DNA of 64,000 bases from Cyclobacteriaceae bacterium (GTDB lineage Bacteria; Bacteroidota; Bacteroidia; Cytophagales; Cyclobacteriaceae), in NCBI GenBank assembly GCA_016786585.1, contig JAEUUI010000015.1:232683-296682 (forward strand). Reading direction: 5' to 3'. This document shows positions 20,157 through 29,452 of this stretch, piece by piece. How positions within the stretch are numbered: the stretch's first letter is position 1; each line of letters starts with the position of its first letter. The notes beneath the pieces are model-generated. The model saw only the letters and a program-made list of their open reading frames with translations. It was not told the origin of the DNA and searched no databases. A program made the translations under genes and the position numbers.

Positions 20157-20666
20157 TTACCGGGGTGTAGTAGTGTTACTTGATTTCTTTCCGATCATCA
20201 CGGCACCGACCATTGCGGCCAGCAACAGGATTGACGTTATTTCAAAAGGCAACAGAAAGTCGGTGAGCATCACCTTTCCAAGATTTTTCACATAACCAAC
20301 CTGACTTCCGTTATCCTGGAGCATCATGTCATCTGTTCCGCGCAAAGCCGCCACCAACACAACCATCAAAAGACATCCTGAAATTACGGCAACAAACTTG
20401 AGCGTATTGTTCTTATGCGGTTCTGATTCGCTGTTGAGATTCAGCAGCATCAACACATACAGGAATAACACCATGATCGCTCCGGCATATACGATGATGT
20501 GAACGAATGCAACAAACTGCGCATTCATCAACAGGTAATGACCAAATATGCAGAAGAACGTAATGATCAGGTACAAAACGCTGTGTACGGGATTCTTTGA
20601 AAACACGACCATCAGGGCCGAAAGAACCGCCAGGAAGGATAAGAAGTAAAAAAGGTACAGTGTCAC
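20157..20666 (-). CDS. nuoJ: NADH-quinone oxidoreductase subunit J
   Basis: About 169 residues and five membrane helices, with the family signature [27 protein letters not shown]. The frame is open further upstream inside nuoI, but a GTG at 20664-20666, 7 bases after the nuoI stop, gives the usual length and starts right at the first membrane helix ([13 protein letters not shown]). I chose that start on spacing; an overlapping upstream start is possible. Confidence 0.92.
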   Translation of the reverse strand: MTLYLFYFLSFLAVLSALMVVFSKNPVHSVLYLIITFFCIFGHYLLMNAQFVAFVHIIVYAGAIMVLFLYVLMLLNLNSESEPHKNNTLKFVAVISGCLLMVVLVAALRGTDDMMLQDNGSQVGYVKNLGKVMLTDFLLPFEITSILLLAAMVGAVMIGKKSSNTTTPR

Positions 20667-20673
20667 TACGGTG

Positions 20674-21243
20674 TTATTTATTATGACTGAGTTGTTTATG
20701 TTTTTTGAATTCCAATACAGCCGGTGTCTGACGTACGGTAACATCAATGCGCTCATCCACCTTTTCTACCAGTTTATCTTTTCCATAAATAAATCCGTCA
20801 CGCGCAAAGTCGGTGTACACCAACCGGTCGGTCAGAAAAATCGCCTCCTTCGGACAAGCCTCCTCACACAATCCGCAGAAGATGCAACGCAGCATGTTGA
20901 TCTCATAAACCGATGCATACTTCTCCTCACGGTATAAATTCTCCTCTCCTTTCTTACGCTCGGCAGCGGTCATCGTAATTGCTTCCGCAGGACAAGCCAC
21001 TGCGCACAAGCCGCAGGCAGTACAGCGCTCCGCACCTTTGTCATCGCGCTTTAACACGTGATGACCACGCCAGATTTTGCTGAACTCGCGCTTCACTTCC
21101 GGATAACTCACGGTAGCTTTTCGGCGAAACAAATGTTTGATCGTGATCGCAATACCACTCAGTACCGCAGGAAGATAGATCCTTTCGAGAAAGGTCATCT
21201 CCTTGTTCGATACGACTTTCGATCTATTTGATAATGATTCCAT
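20674..21243 (-). CDS. nuoI: NADH-quinone oxidoreductase subunit I
   Basis: Two complete 4Fe-4S motifs are present: CTACGLCAVACP and CIFCGLCEEACP. They carry clusters N6a and N6b between the hydrophilic arm and the quinone site. The C-terminus is extended by ~50 residues beyond the second cluster. The gene starts on the last base of nuoH. Confidence 0.97.
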   Translation of the reverse strand: MESLSNRSKVVSNKEMTFLERIYLPAVLSGIAITIKHLFRRKATVSYPEVKREFSKIWRGHHVLKRDDKGAERCTACGLCAVACPAEAITMTAAERKKGEENLYREEKYASVYEINMLRCIFCGLCEEACPKEAIFLTDRLVYTDFARDGFIYGKDKLVEKVDERIDVTVRQTPAVLEFKKHKQLSHNK

Positions 21244-22277
21244 TATTTATCAATCCAAAGTAAAACCAATGCCGTTCCCAACAGATTCACAATTGACAGC
21301 GGCAATAACACTCTCCATCCTAAGTTCATCAACTGATCGTAGCGGAAACGTGGCAATGTCCAGCGAACCCACATGAAGAAGAAGATGAAGAAGAAAATCT
21401 TGGCAAACAGGAATACTGTTCCGAGGATAGTGATCACGTTATGACTCAATCCCAAATCGTTCATGAACGGGAAGTTGTATCCGCCAAAGTAGAGTGTAGA
21501 CAGTACCGCTGACGAGATAAACATGTTGATGTATTCGGCAAACATGTAGAAACCAAGCTTCATCGAACTGTATTCAGTGTGATATCCACCCACCAACTCC
21601 GTTTCACATTCCGGTAAATCGAATGGCGCGCGATTACATTCCGCAAATGCGCAAACAATAAAGATCAAAAAGCCCAACGGCTGATACACCACGTTCCAGA
21701 AATTCCAGTCGCCACCTGCCTGCTGGTTAACAATCTCACCCAGCGACAGTGTACCGGTCATCATAATCAACGCGATGATGGAAATACCCATTGCCAATTC
21801 GTAGCTGATCATCTGCGCAGAAGCGCGAATAGCACCCAGCAAGGAATATTTATTGTTGGAGGCCCAACCTCCGATCATGATTCCATAAACTCCAATCGAA
21901 ACCACACCGAATACATACAGGATACCGATGTTGATATCTGTGATCTGCAACGAGTATTGAGCTCCATTGATAATCAGTGTATTGCCCCACGGGATCAGCA
22001 CCCCCGCCATCAATGCAGTAATCATGGCGATGCTCGGCCCGAGGATGAACAAGAACTTATTCGAAACTGACGGAATGATTTCTTCTTTCATGAAGAATTT
22101 CAATCCATCGGCCAGCGGCTGAAAAATACCAAACGGACCCGCACGGTTCGGACCGATGCGATCCTGCAGGAACGCTGCAACCTTACGTTCTCCGTAGGTC
22201 GCATACATGGCCACGACAAGTGTTACCGTGAACACTCCCACAACCAAAAGAATCTTATAGATCAAAAAATCGCTCAT
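21243..22277 (-). CDS. nuoH: NADH-quinone oxidoreductase subunit H
   Basis: 344 residues with about eight membrane helices. The family loops GPNRAGPFGIFQPLADGLK and AECNRAPFDLPECETELV line the quinone chamber and are well conserved, as is EYSSMKLGFYMFAEYIN. It overlaps the nuoG stop by 4 bases. Confidence 0.98.
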   Translation of the reverse strand: MSDFLIYKILLVVGVFTVTLVVAMYATYGERKVAAFLQDRIGPNRAGPFGIFQPLADGLKFFMKEEIIPSVSNKFLFILGPSIAMITALMAGVLIPWGNTLIINGAQYSLQITDINIGILYVFGVVSIGVYGIMIGGWASNNKYSLLGAIRASAQMISYELAMGISIIALIMMTGTLSLGEIVNQQAGGDWNFWNVVYQPLGFLIFIVCAFAECNRAPFDLPECETELVGGYHTEYSSMKLGFYMFAEYINMFISSAVLSTLYFGGYNFPFMNDLGLSHNVITILGTVFLFAKIFFFIFFFMWVRWTLPRFRYDQLMNLGWRVLLPLSIVNLLGTALVLLWIDK

Positions 22278-23278
22278 GCATTTAATGAATTAGGTTCCGG
22301 CAATGGCTTTCCTTTCTGGAATTCCAACTGACGTTCAACTTCTTTCTTCAGCTTCTGAAGATCAATCCGCTCGTAATGGTTTTGTGAAATTACCGACCCG
22401 CGGTCGATGTGGCGCGGACCTTCAACTTTCCAATGCGTAATGTCTTTATGGTCGTACCGGCACTCGTTGCAGATATACTCTTTCACTTCCGCATACTGGT
22501 CTTTGCGGGCAGTAACGCGAAGCACTTCTTCGCCCTTCATCCACAACACTACTTTACCTGAACATTTCGGACAATCGCGGTGTGCATCCATCGGGTTGGT
22601 GAACCACACGCGCTGCTTGAAGCGGAATGTTTTATCGGTTAACGCTCCCACCGGGCAAACATCAATCATATTGCCGGAGAAATCGTTATCCACTGCCTTT
22701 TCGATGTATGTACTGATCTCTGAGTGATCTCCGCGATTCAACACACCATGCACGCGGTTGTTGGTTAGCTGATCGGCTACAAACGTACAGCGATAGCACA
22801 GAATGCAACGATTCATGTGCAGCTTGATCTTGTCGCCAATATCAATCTTTTCAAATGTTCTGCGGTCTTCTTCATAGCGCGTTTTCGCTGCGCCATGCTC
22901 ATACGCGAGGTTCTGCAAATCGCATTCACCAGCCTGATCGCAGATCGGGCAATCGAGCGGGTGGTTTATCAATAAAAACTCCACCACACCTTTGCGCGCT
23001 TCGAGTACTTCCGGTGATGTAATGTTTTGCACCACCATCCCGTCCATCACGTTGGTACGGCACGATGCTACCAGCTTTGGCATCGGGCGGGGATCTTTTG
23101 CGGAACCCTGCGTTACCTTCACCAGGCACACGCGGCACTTCCCTCCTGTTTCCTTTAGCGTTGAGTAGTAACACATCGCTGGCGGAACCACGTCACCACC
23201 AATCATGCGGGCAGCATTCAATATAGAAGTGCCATCCGGAACTTCGATCTCAATGCCATCTATCGTAACCTTTGCCAT
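22274..23278 (-). CDS. nuoG: NADH-quinone oxidoreductase subunit G, short form
   Basis: At 334 residues it is much shorter than the ~900-residue NuoG of enterobacteria. It keeps the N-terminal 2Fe-2S ferredoxin domain (CYYSTLKETGGKCRVCLV), the His/Cys-ligated cluster (HPLDCPICDQAGECDLQ) and the two-motif 4Fe-4S region (NRCILCYRC ... DVCPVGAL). After one further zinc-ribbon-like CPKC/CNEC pair it stops, so the large molybdopterin-fold domain, which has no redox role in complex I, is missing. The gene is in frame and ends cleanly, so this is a natural short version, not a truncation. Confidence 0.93.
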   Translation of the reverse strand: MAKVTIDGIEIEVPDGTSILNAARMIGGDVVPPAMCYYSTLKETGGKCRVCLVKVTQGSAKDPRPMPKLVASCRTNVMDGMVVQNITSPEVLEARKGVVEFLLINHPLDCPICDQAGECDLQNLAYEHGAAKTRYEEDRRTFEKIDIGDKIKLHMNRCILCYRCTFVADQLTNNRVHGVLNRGDHSEISTYIEKAVDNDFSGNMIDVCPVGALTDKTFRFKQRVWFTNPMDAHRDCPKCSGKVVLWMKGEEVLRVTARKDQYAEVKEYICNECRYDHKDITHWKVEGPRHIDRGSVISQNHYERIDLQKLKKEVERQLEFQKGKPLPEPNSLNA

Positions 23279-23290
23279 CTATCTGTTTGT

Positions 23291-24649
23291 CTAAGCTGTA
23301 ACGAGTGACTTCTCCGACACAAACGGCTCAAGCTCGAAGTGTTTCGGATTCTTCACTTTTTCAGGATACTTAATATGATATTCAAATTCTTCGCGGAAAT
23401 GACGAATCGCGCTCGCTACCGGCCATGCAGCTGCATCGCCCAGCGGACAGATCGTATTTCCCTCAATCTTTTTCGCAACGTCAACGAGCAGATCAATGTC
23501 GCCCTGATGACCGTGACCATGCTCAATGCGATGAATTACTTTTTCCATCCAGCCTGTACCCTCGCGACACGGACTGCACTGACCACATGATTCATGATGA
23601 TAGAATCTTGCAAAGGTGTGCAGGTGCTGAACGATACATGCAGTTTCATCCAGTACGATGAAACCACCTGAACCCAGCATGGTTCCGCTTACGAACCCGC
23701 CATCCGAAAGTGATTCGTAGGTCATCAGGCGTTGCTCGCCTTTCGCTGTTTTTAAGATCAGATCAGTCGGAAGAATCGGAACGGATGACCCCCCGGCAAC
23801 AACGGCCTTCATCTTTCTTCCTTTCCAGATACCGCCACAATATTCTTCTGAATAGATAAACTCTTCCACCGGAAGACCGAGTTCGATTTCGTAAACGCCC
23901 GGCTTGTTGATATGCCCGCTTGCGCTGATAAGTTTGGTACCCGTGCTTTTGCCAACACCAATCTTGGCATATTCATCTCCACCCTGGTTAACGATTGGTA
24001 CAACAGCAGCAATCGTCTCCACATTGTTTACTACTGTGGGTGAAGCATACAAACCGGCAATTGCAGGAAATGGTGGTTTCAATCGCGGATTACCGCGTTT
24101 ACCTTCCAGTGATTCGAGCAATGCAGTTTCTTCACCACAGATGTACGCACCACCACCCGGCTGAACATACAAGTCGAGTGAATAGCTTGTACCTAAAATG
24201 TTCTTGCCTAAGAAACCGGCAGCGTATGCTTCCTCAATTGCTTTTTCAAGAATGCTGATCACATACATGTATTCACCACGCACGTAGATGTACGAAGTGT
24301 TTGCACCCAGCGAATAGCTTGACGTAATCATTCCCTCAATCAGCAGATGAGGGATTTTTTCCATTAAATATCGGTCTTTGAATGTACCGGGCTCGCTTTC
24401 ATCGGCATTGCACACGAGGTAGCGCGGCTTCTCTGATTTACGGTCCAGAAAACTCCACTTCATACCCGCCGGGAACCCCGCGCCACCGCGGCCGCGCAGT
24501 CCTGACTTCTTTACCTCTTCCATTACCTCATCGGGTGTCATTGACTTCAGCGCTTTTTCCACCGAAGCATAACCCCCGTTCTTCCGGTACACTTCAAAGG
24601 TGTTAATACCGGGAACATTTTCGTGCTGTAAAAGTAACTTCCTTGCCAT
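23291..24649 (-). CDS. nuoF: NADH-quinone oxidoreductase subunit F
   Basis: 452 residues. The NADH/FMN-binding signatures GLRGRGGAGFPAGMKWSF and GGGAYICGEETALLESLEG are present. The C-terminal 4Fe-4S motif reads ESCGQCSPCREGTGW with the fourth Cys in NTICPLGDAAA. It is the electron entry site, oxidising NADH. The gene starts one base after the nuoE stop. Confidence 0.98.
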   Translation of the reverse strand: MARKLLLQHENVPGINTFEVYRKNGGYASVEKALKSMTPDEVMEEVKKSGLRGRGGAGFPAGMKWSFLDRKSEKPRYLVCNADESEPGTFKDRYLMEKIPHLLIEGMITSSYSLGANTSYIYVRGEYMYVISILEKAIEEAYAAGFLGKNILGTSYSLDLYVQPGGGAYICGEETALLESLEGKRGNPRLKPPFPAIAGLYASPTVVNNVETIAAVVPIVNQGGDEYAKIGVGKSTGTKLISASGHINKPGVYEIELGLPVEEFIYSEEYCGGIWKGRKMKAVVAGGSSVPILPTDLILKTAKGEQRLMTYESLSDGGFVSGTMLGSGGFIVLDETACIVQHLHTFARFYHHESCGQCSPCREGTGWMEKVIHRIEHGHGHQGDIDLLVDVAKKIEGNTICPLGDAAAWPVASAIRHFREEFEYHIKYPEKVKNPKHFELEPFVSEKSLVTA

Positions 24650-24650
24650 C

Positions 24651-25193
24651 TTATAGCTCCACGCGGTTCGACCGCATATACGTACTGTGATCGTTAATAG
24701 AATTCCACTTCTCGATAAGCTTGTCGACTTTCTCGTTAGTCAGGTTTTCGTAATAGTCCGCACCGCATTGCAGCATCGGTGCTGTACCGCACGAACCTAA
24801 ACACTCAACAGTCTTCAATGTAAACTTGCCGTCTGCTGTTGTCTCTCCTTCTTTAATGCCCAGCTTATTCTCAATGTGTTCAATGATGTCGTTTGCTCCG
24901 CGCAACATGCACGGACCTGTGCGACAGACTTCGATTAAACACTTACCAACCGGATTGAGGTTATACATCGTATAGAACGATGCTACCTCATATACTTCGA
25001 TCGGCTTAATGTTCAGGACAGAAGCAACATAATCCATGGTTGGTACGCTAAGCCAACCGCCAAACTCTGCCTGAGCAAGATGAAGCAACGGAAGCAATGC
25101 CGATTTTTGTCGTCCTTCCGGATAACGCTTCAGAATGCGATCAACCAATGCTTTAGTAGTTGCTGAAAATTCTATCGTTTTTGTATCTGTCAT
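24651..25193 (-). CDS. nuoE: NADH-quinone oxidoreductase subunit E
   Basis: 180 residues of the thioredoxin-like 2Fe-2S type. The four cluster ligands are in EVCRTGPCMLRG and ECLGSCGTAPM. It pairs with NuoF in the NADH dehydrogenase module. The N-terminal helical domain (RYPEGRQKSALLPLLHLAQ) is typical. Confidence 0.97.
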   Translation of the reverse strand: MTDTKTIEFSATTKALVDRILKRYPEGRQKSALLPLLHLAQAEFGGWLSVPTMDYVASVLNIKPIEVYEVASFYTMYNLNPVGKCLIEVCRTGPCMLRGANDIIEHIENKLGIKEGETTADGKFTLKTVECLGSCGTAPMLQCGADYYENLTNEKVDKLIEKWNSINDHSTYMRSNRVEL

Positions 25194-25197
25194 TGAC

Positions 25198-26424
25198 TTA
25201 AGAATCTAATTCACCTGCAATCACATTCATGCTACTCATCGTGATGATCGCATCCGATAACATTCTGCCTTTGATCATCTCAGGATATGCCTGATAGAAA
25301 ATAAAGCAAGGTCTTCTGAAATGTAACCGGTACGGTGTACGACCGCCATCGCTGATCAGGTAGAAGCCCAATTCGCCATTACCGCCTTCCACGCAGTGGT
25401 AAACCTCACCTTTCGGGATATCGGTTTCACCCATAATGTTCTTAAACTGATAGATCAGCGCCTCCATATTATTGTAGACTTCTTCTTTTGGAGGAAGTAC
25501 ATATTCTGGTGCATCCGCACGATAAATATGAGCGGGCTCTTTCTTGATCTTTTCGATTGCCTGTTTGATGATCTTCACACTCTCCCACATCTCCTGTTGG
25601 CGAACCATAAAGCGATCATACGTATCACCCTGTGTTCCAACAGGAACAATGAAATCAAACTCTTCGTACGAAGAATATGGATTCATCACGCGAACGTCAT
25701 AGTCAACACCCGCTGCACGCAGGTTCGGGCCCGAGAAGCTGTAGGCCAGCGCACGTTCTGCTGAAATAGGACCGCAATTGATCGTACGATCCATGAAAAT
25801 GCGGTTACGTTCCAGCAGACTGCTAAACTCTTCAAACGCGGGCGGGAAATCCTTCAGCCAGTTTTCAATCTTTTCCCAGGTCTTGTCGGAGAAGTTGCGC
25901 TCCAATCCGCCAATTCGGCCAATGTTTGTTGTTAAGCGCGCACCGCAGATTTCCTCATAGATTTCATAAATGCGTTCGCGATATTGAAACAGGTACAGGA
26001 AGCCGGTTGTGGCGCCCACGTCCTGACCAATAATGGTATTACAGATAATGTGGTCAGAGATCCGCGCAAGCTCCATAATAATGATGCGCAGGTACTGAAC
26101 ACGTTTGGGAATCTCCAGTTTCAACAGCTTCTCCATTGTCATGTGCCAGCCCATGTTGTTAATGGGTGACGAACAATAGTTCATGCGGTCAGTAATCGGG
26201 GTGATCTGGTAAAATGGTCTGCGCTCGGCAAGCTTTTCAAACGCGCGGTGGATGTAGCCAATCGTTGGCGTAGCATCCATAATGATCTCGCCATCCATCT
26301 TCAACACGTTCTGGAAGATACCGTGCGTAGCGGGGTGTGTTGGACCAAGGTTAAGATACGAGTATTGCTTTTCCTCTTGTGCAGGAATGTCGGATAATAC
26401 TGATGTGTTATAGTTCTCTGCCAT
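25198..26424 (-). CDS. nuoD: NADH-quinone oxidoreductase subunit D
   Basis: 408 residues. The 49-kDa subunit signatures LGPTHPATHGIFQNVLKMDGE and IGYIHRAFEKLAE are present, and the quinone-site His of GPTHPATHG is kept. The C-terminus has ISDGGRTPYRLHFRRPCF. NuoC and NuoD are separate genes here, unlike the NuoCD fusion of Escherichia coli. Confidence 0.98.
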   Translation of the reverse strand: MAENYNTSVLSDIPAQEEKQYSYLNLGPTHPATHGIFQNVLKMDGEIIMDATPTIGYIHRAFEKLAERRPFYQITPITDRMNYCSSPINNMGWHMTMEKLLKLEIPKRVQYLRIIIMELARISDHIICNTIIGQDVGATTGFLYLFQYRERIYEIYEEICGARLTTNIGRIGGLERNFSDKTWEKIENWLKDFPPAFEEFSSLLERNRIFMDRTINCGPISAERALAYSFSGPNLRAAGVDYDVRVMNPYSSYEEFDFIVPVGTQGDTYDRFMVRQQEMWESVKIIKQAIEKIKKEPAHIYRADAPEYVLPPKEEVYNNMEALIYQFKNIMGETDIPKGEVYHCVEGGNGELGFYLISDGGRTPYRLHFRRPCFIFYQAYPEMIKGRMLSDAIITMSSMNVIAGELDS

Positions 26425-26427
26425 ATC

Positions 26428-26925
26428 CTATCGTCCAAACATGTCGTTGTTTTTGTCTTCGCGCGTCTGATCCTCAAGCGGATACTCTTTCCGCATCGGG
26501 AAGATGCTCATCTCTTCCACATTCAAAATACGAATGAGGTTCGGGTGCCCTTCGAAGATCACCCCGAAGAAGTCATACGTCTCGCGTTCCATCCAGTTTG
26601 CAGCCGGGAATACCGTTGTTAAGGTAGGAACAGTTGGCTTTTCCTCCGGCAACGCGATCTTGAGACGGATGCGTTTGTTCTCGGTAAGCTTGTGAAGCTG
26701 GTACATTACCTGGATGGTCTTGTTCTCAGGATAATGAATGCCGCACAGCGTTGTTAAATATTGGTACTTCTCTTTCTCGTACAGGAATTTGATAATCTCG
26801 ATGATCTTTCCGGCCTTCAGGTTAACGGTCAGGAAGTCGTATGGCGACTCCACTGAGATAACTTCGCTGGGGAAATTTTCGCGAATAACGGATACGATTC
26901 TATCTTCTGTGGCTGTTTGCTCCAT
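26428..26925 (-). CDS. nuoC: NADH-quinone oxidoreductase subunit C
   Basis: 165 residues, with the 30-kDa subunit signature MERETYDFFGVIFEGHPNL followed by RIL and, after a spacer, MRKEYPLED. It is part of the connecting module between the iron-sulfur arm and the quinone site. It overlaps the nuoB stop by one base. Confidence 0.97.
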   Translation of the reverse strand: MEQTATEDRIVSVIRENFPSEVISVESPYDFLTVNLKAGKIIEIIKFLYEKEKYQYLTTLCGIHYPENKTIQVMYQLHKLTENKRIRLKIALPEEKPTVPTLTTVFPAANWMERETYDFFGVIFEGHPNLIRILNVEEMSIFPMRKEYPLEDQTREDKNNDMFGR

Positions 26926-27485
26926 TATTCGATACCGTATTGGTTAAGCATGGCTTTATATTCGGGCGAATCTCTTCTGCGAAGTGACTCGGTCTCAATT
27001 AATGACTGAATTTTCAGGATACCATCTATAATCTGCTCCGGACGTGGCGGGCAACCGGGAACGTACACATCCACCGGAATGATCCGGTCGATTCCCTGTA
27101 ACACAGAGTATGTATCGAAGATACCCCCGCTGCTGGCGCAGGCACCTACTGAAAGTACCCAGCGTGGTTCGGCCATCTGCTCATATACCTGACGGAGAAT
27201 AGGCCCCATCTTCTTGGCGATTGTGCCCATAACCATCAGAAGATCAGCCTGTCGCGGGCTAAAGCTTAAACGTTCAGCTCCAAAGCGTGCGAGGTCGTAA
27301 TGCGAACCCATGGTTGCCATAAACTCAATGCCGCAACACGATGTAGCAAACGGTAAAGGCCAGATCGAATTCTTGCGGGCCATGCCCACCACTTTATCAA
27401 GCGATGTAGCAAAGAACCCTGCTCCTTCGTAGCCTTCCGGCTTCTGCCCTATTATTATGTCTGATTTTTTTGTTGTCGTTTCCAT
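26925..27485 (-). CDS. nuoB: NADH-quinone oxidoreductase subunit B
   Basis: 186 residues carrying cluster N2. The ligands are in [12 protein letters not shown] (the tandem Cys pair), VGACASSGG and [11 protein letters not shown]2 is the final electron donor to quinone. The order A, gap of 43 bp, B is normal for the operon. Confidence 0.98.
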   Translation of the reverse strand: METTTKKSDIIIGQKPEGYEGAGFFATSLDKVVGMARKNSIWPLPFATSCCGIEFMATMGSHYDLARFGAERLSFSPRQADLLMVMGTIAKKMGPILRQVYEQMAEPRWVLSVGACASSGGIFDTYSVLQGIDRIIPVDVYVPGCPPRPEQIIDGILKIQSLIETESLRRRDSPEYKAMLNQYGIE

Positions 27486-27528
27486 GTTTAATGAACCGTT
27501 ATCTGTTCGATAACATTCCTTTTAGTCA

Positions 27529-27900
27529 CTAATCTTCCCACTTCAGTGCACCTTTCTTTATTATATAGAAGAATCCGATCAGCAATATTGCGATGAAGGC
27601 CAGCATTTCCAGAAATCCCTGCATCCCGAAGTCGCGAAAGTTCACGGCCCACGGGTACATGAAGATTACTTCCACATCGAAGAGTACGAACAGGATGGCA
27701 ACCAGGAAATATTTGATATTAAACGGAGCGCGTGCGTTCCCTTTCGATTCGATACCGCACTCGAAACTGTCTTGTTTAACCTGAGTCTTACGATTAGGAC
27801 CTAAGAGGTGTGTTCCTACCATGGTGAGGCCTACAAAACCGACTGCCACAAGGAACATGAGTGCTATCGGTAGGTATTGGGCCAGGCTTGAATCTTCCAT
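27529..27900 (-). CDS. nuoA: NADH-quinone oxidoreductase subunit A
   Basis: About 123 residues with three membrane helices and the signature FECGIESKGNARAPFNIKYFLVA followed by an acidic FDVEVIFMYPWA. The ATG at 27900 (MEDSSLAQYLP) is preferred over an upstream in-frame ATG because it gives the family length. It is the first gene of nuoABCDEFGHIJKLMN. The leader 27901-28103 must hold the operon promoter, but I see no clear match to the Bacteroidota boxes. Confidence 0.95.
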   Translation of the reverse strand: MEDSSLAQYLPIALMFLVAVGFVGLTMVGTHLLGPNRKTQVKQDSFECGIESKGNARAPFNIKYFLVAILFVLFDVEVIFMYPWAVNFRDFGMQGFLEMLAFIAILLIGFFYIIKKGALKWED

Positions 27901-28103
27901 ATAAATTCGACCGATAAAAGTACTACACATTCGCAAATTCCCGCAAGAAAAACCGCAATTTTAGCTATCTGAGGGGATTCTTTATCTATTTATAATTACT
28001 CTACATAACACCCCGGATTCGAAAAGGTTTGCCTCTGAAATGCAGATAGTACAGAAACCTGCTCTGAAAGTCAGGCTTTGTAAAGTGATTCTAATAGATT
28101 GAC

Positions 28104-28757
28104 TTACTTACTATTATCAGAGTTGTTCTGGCGAAGTTTTCGCCTTGCGCGGAACCAGGTAAGGGCCACAGGTACGGCCGAAAGAAGCACCATTCCAACA
28201 ACAATGATCTCGAGATAGTCTGGCAAATCCGGAAAAGCTTTGCCTAAGAGATTTCCTGCCATCACCATGGATGTTATCCACAACGAAGCGCCGACAATAT
28301 TAAAGATGAAGAACTTCGGGAAGTTAATCTTCACGGTACCGGCCAGAATCGTAACGAATGTTCTGATCACCGGAAGGAAACGACCGAGGATAAACGCCAT
28401 CATACCATGTCGCTCGTAAAACTCGTGCGTCATGTCTAAGTACTTCTTTTTGAAGAAGAAATTTTCCTTTCGGTTCTTGAGGTAGTTCCCGGCCCATAAT
28501 CCTGTAAAATAACCGGTTGTTGATCCGGCAACAGCCGCAACCACCAGCACGGGTATCATCACGGAAACGTGAACATCGAGGTATTCGCTTTCAGAAAGCA
28601 ATCCGGCAATAAACAGAAGTGAATCGCCCGGAAGGAAAAAGCCGAAAAACACGCCTGTTTCAGCAAAAATGATCAGGATAAGAAGGGTGAAACCACCGTA
28701 TCGGATTAGCTCCTCAGGATTCAAAAAATCAAGAAACAGTAACAGTTTTTCCTGCAT
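28104..28757 (-). CDS. DedA-family membrane protein
   Basis: 217 residues with about five hydrophobic segments. The DedA motifs are present: ETGVFFGFFLPGDSLLFIAG near the N-terminus and the FLGRFLPVIRTF type sequence (ILGRFLPVIRTFVTILAG). DedA proteins are linked to lipid scrambling, recycling of undecaprenyl phosphate and membrane homeostasis. The C-terminus is basic (FRARRKLRQ). Single gene upstream of nuoA, in the same direction. Confidence 0.93.
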   Translation of the reverse strand: MQEKLLLFLDFLNPEELIRYGGFTLLILIIFAETGVFFGFFLPGDSLLFIAGLLSESEYLDVHVSVMIPVLVVAAVAGSTTGYFTGLWAGNYLKNRKENFFFKKKYLDMTHEFYERHGMMAFILGRFLPVIRTFVTILAGTVKINFPKFFIFNIVGASLWITSMVMAGNLLGKAFPDLPDYLEIIVVGMVLLSAVPVALTWFRARRKLRQNNSDNSK

Positions 28758-28869
28758 ATAAGCCTTCCTTCAAGTGAAGTTATGGAGCAATAAACTGTTA
28801 ACATATCACTATCATTCAATAAATCAAAACTTTGGGAATTAAATGCTGATTATCAAAACTTTATACATC

Positions 28870-29349
28870 CTATAAAGTCGACTTACCAACATACTTCTTT
28901 GCGGCATAGGCTGCAGGGAAGCCAATACAAACGATCAATACCGCGATGGCACGAATGATACCCACCCACTCTTTCGGACCGGCAGACACCGGAACATTAC
29001 TCAGCGGCACCACAACGAGGTTCATGCCGAGCCAAACCACAATGCCATAGACCAAGCCCCATAAAACCCAATTCCGGGTGAGCGCAGAGATTCGGGTTGC
29101 CGCCAGTATAAATAGAGTAGTCCATCCAAACGCCACAACGTAGTGAAACACAATTCCCCAAATGGCCATGGGTGTGCCGCCTGCAAACGCCTCTCGCCCG
29201 AATACTCCGCTGGCGATGTAGCGGAAAACATCCATCGGGTCGTTTCCGGTTTTTGCGTAATACATAATCACGGCTGCGAGGCCATCGAGTGTTCCTGCCA
29301 CGAGGCCTGTTATAAGCAACGGTTTTAAGATGGTATTAAGTGGTTTCAT
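28870..29349 (-). CDS. Small four-helix membrane protein
   Basis: 159 residues from the ATG at 29349 (MKPLNTILKPLLITG). The frame is open for another ~130 codons upstream, but that part has no membrane or domain character and runs antisense to the next gene, so the shorter form is chosen. Four hydrophobic segments are visible (PLLITGLVAGTLDGLAAVIM; IVFHYVVAFGWTTLFILAA; LWGLVYGIVVWLGMNLVVV; IRAIAVLIVCIGFPAAYAA). I do not assign a family or function. Confidence 0.75.
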   Translation of the reverse strand: MKPLNTILKPLLITGLVAGTLDGLAAVIMYYAKTGNDPMDVFRYIASGVFGREAFAGGTPMAIWGIVFHYVVAFGWTTLFILAATRISALTRNWVLWGLVYGIVVWLGMNLVVVPLSNVPVSAGPKEWVGIIRAIAVLIVCIGFPAAYAAKKYVGKSTL

Positions 29350-29388
29350 TTCCCTGTAAATGGCTATGATGTGTTGTTGATTTGAGGT

Positions 29389-29396
29389 TATCTTTG
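29389..29396 (+). promoter_or_regulatory. Candidate -7 promoter box for the TonB receptor operon
   Basis: TATCTTTG matches the Bacteroidota -7 consensus TAnnTTTG exactly, about 57 bases before the proposed TTG start. No convincing -33 TTTG was found at the usual distance. Confidence 0.4.
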
Positions 29397-29452
29397 TCTG
29401 ATGTGGGTCTCTGCGAACGCGCTGTGACTGAAACCTAACCAAACTATCCCGC

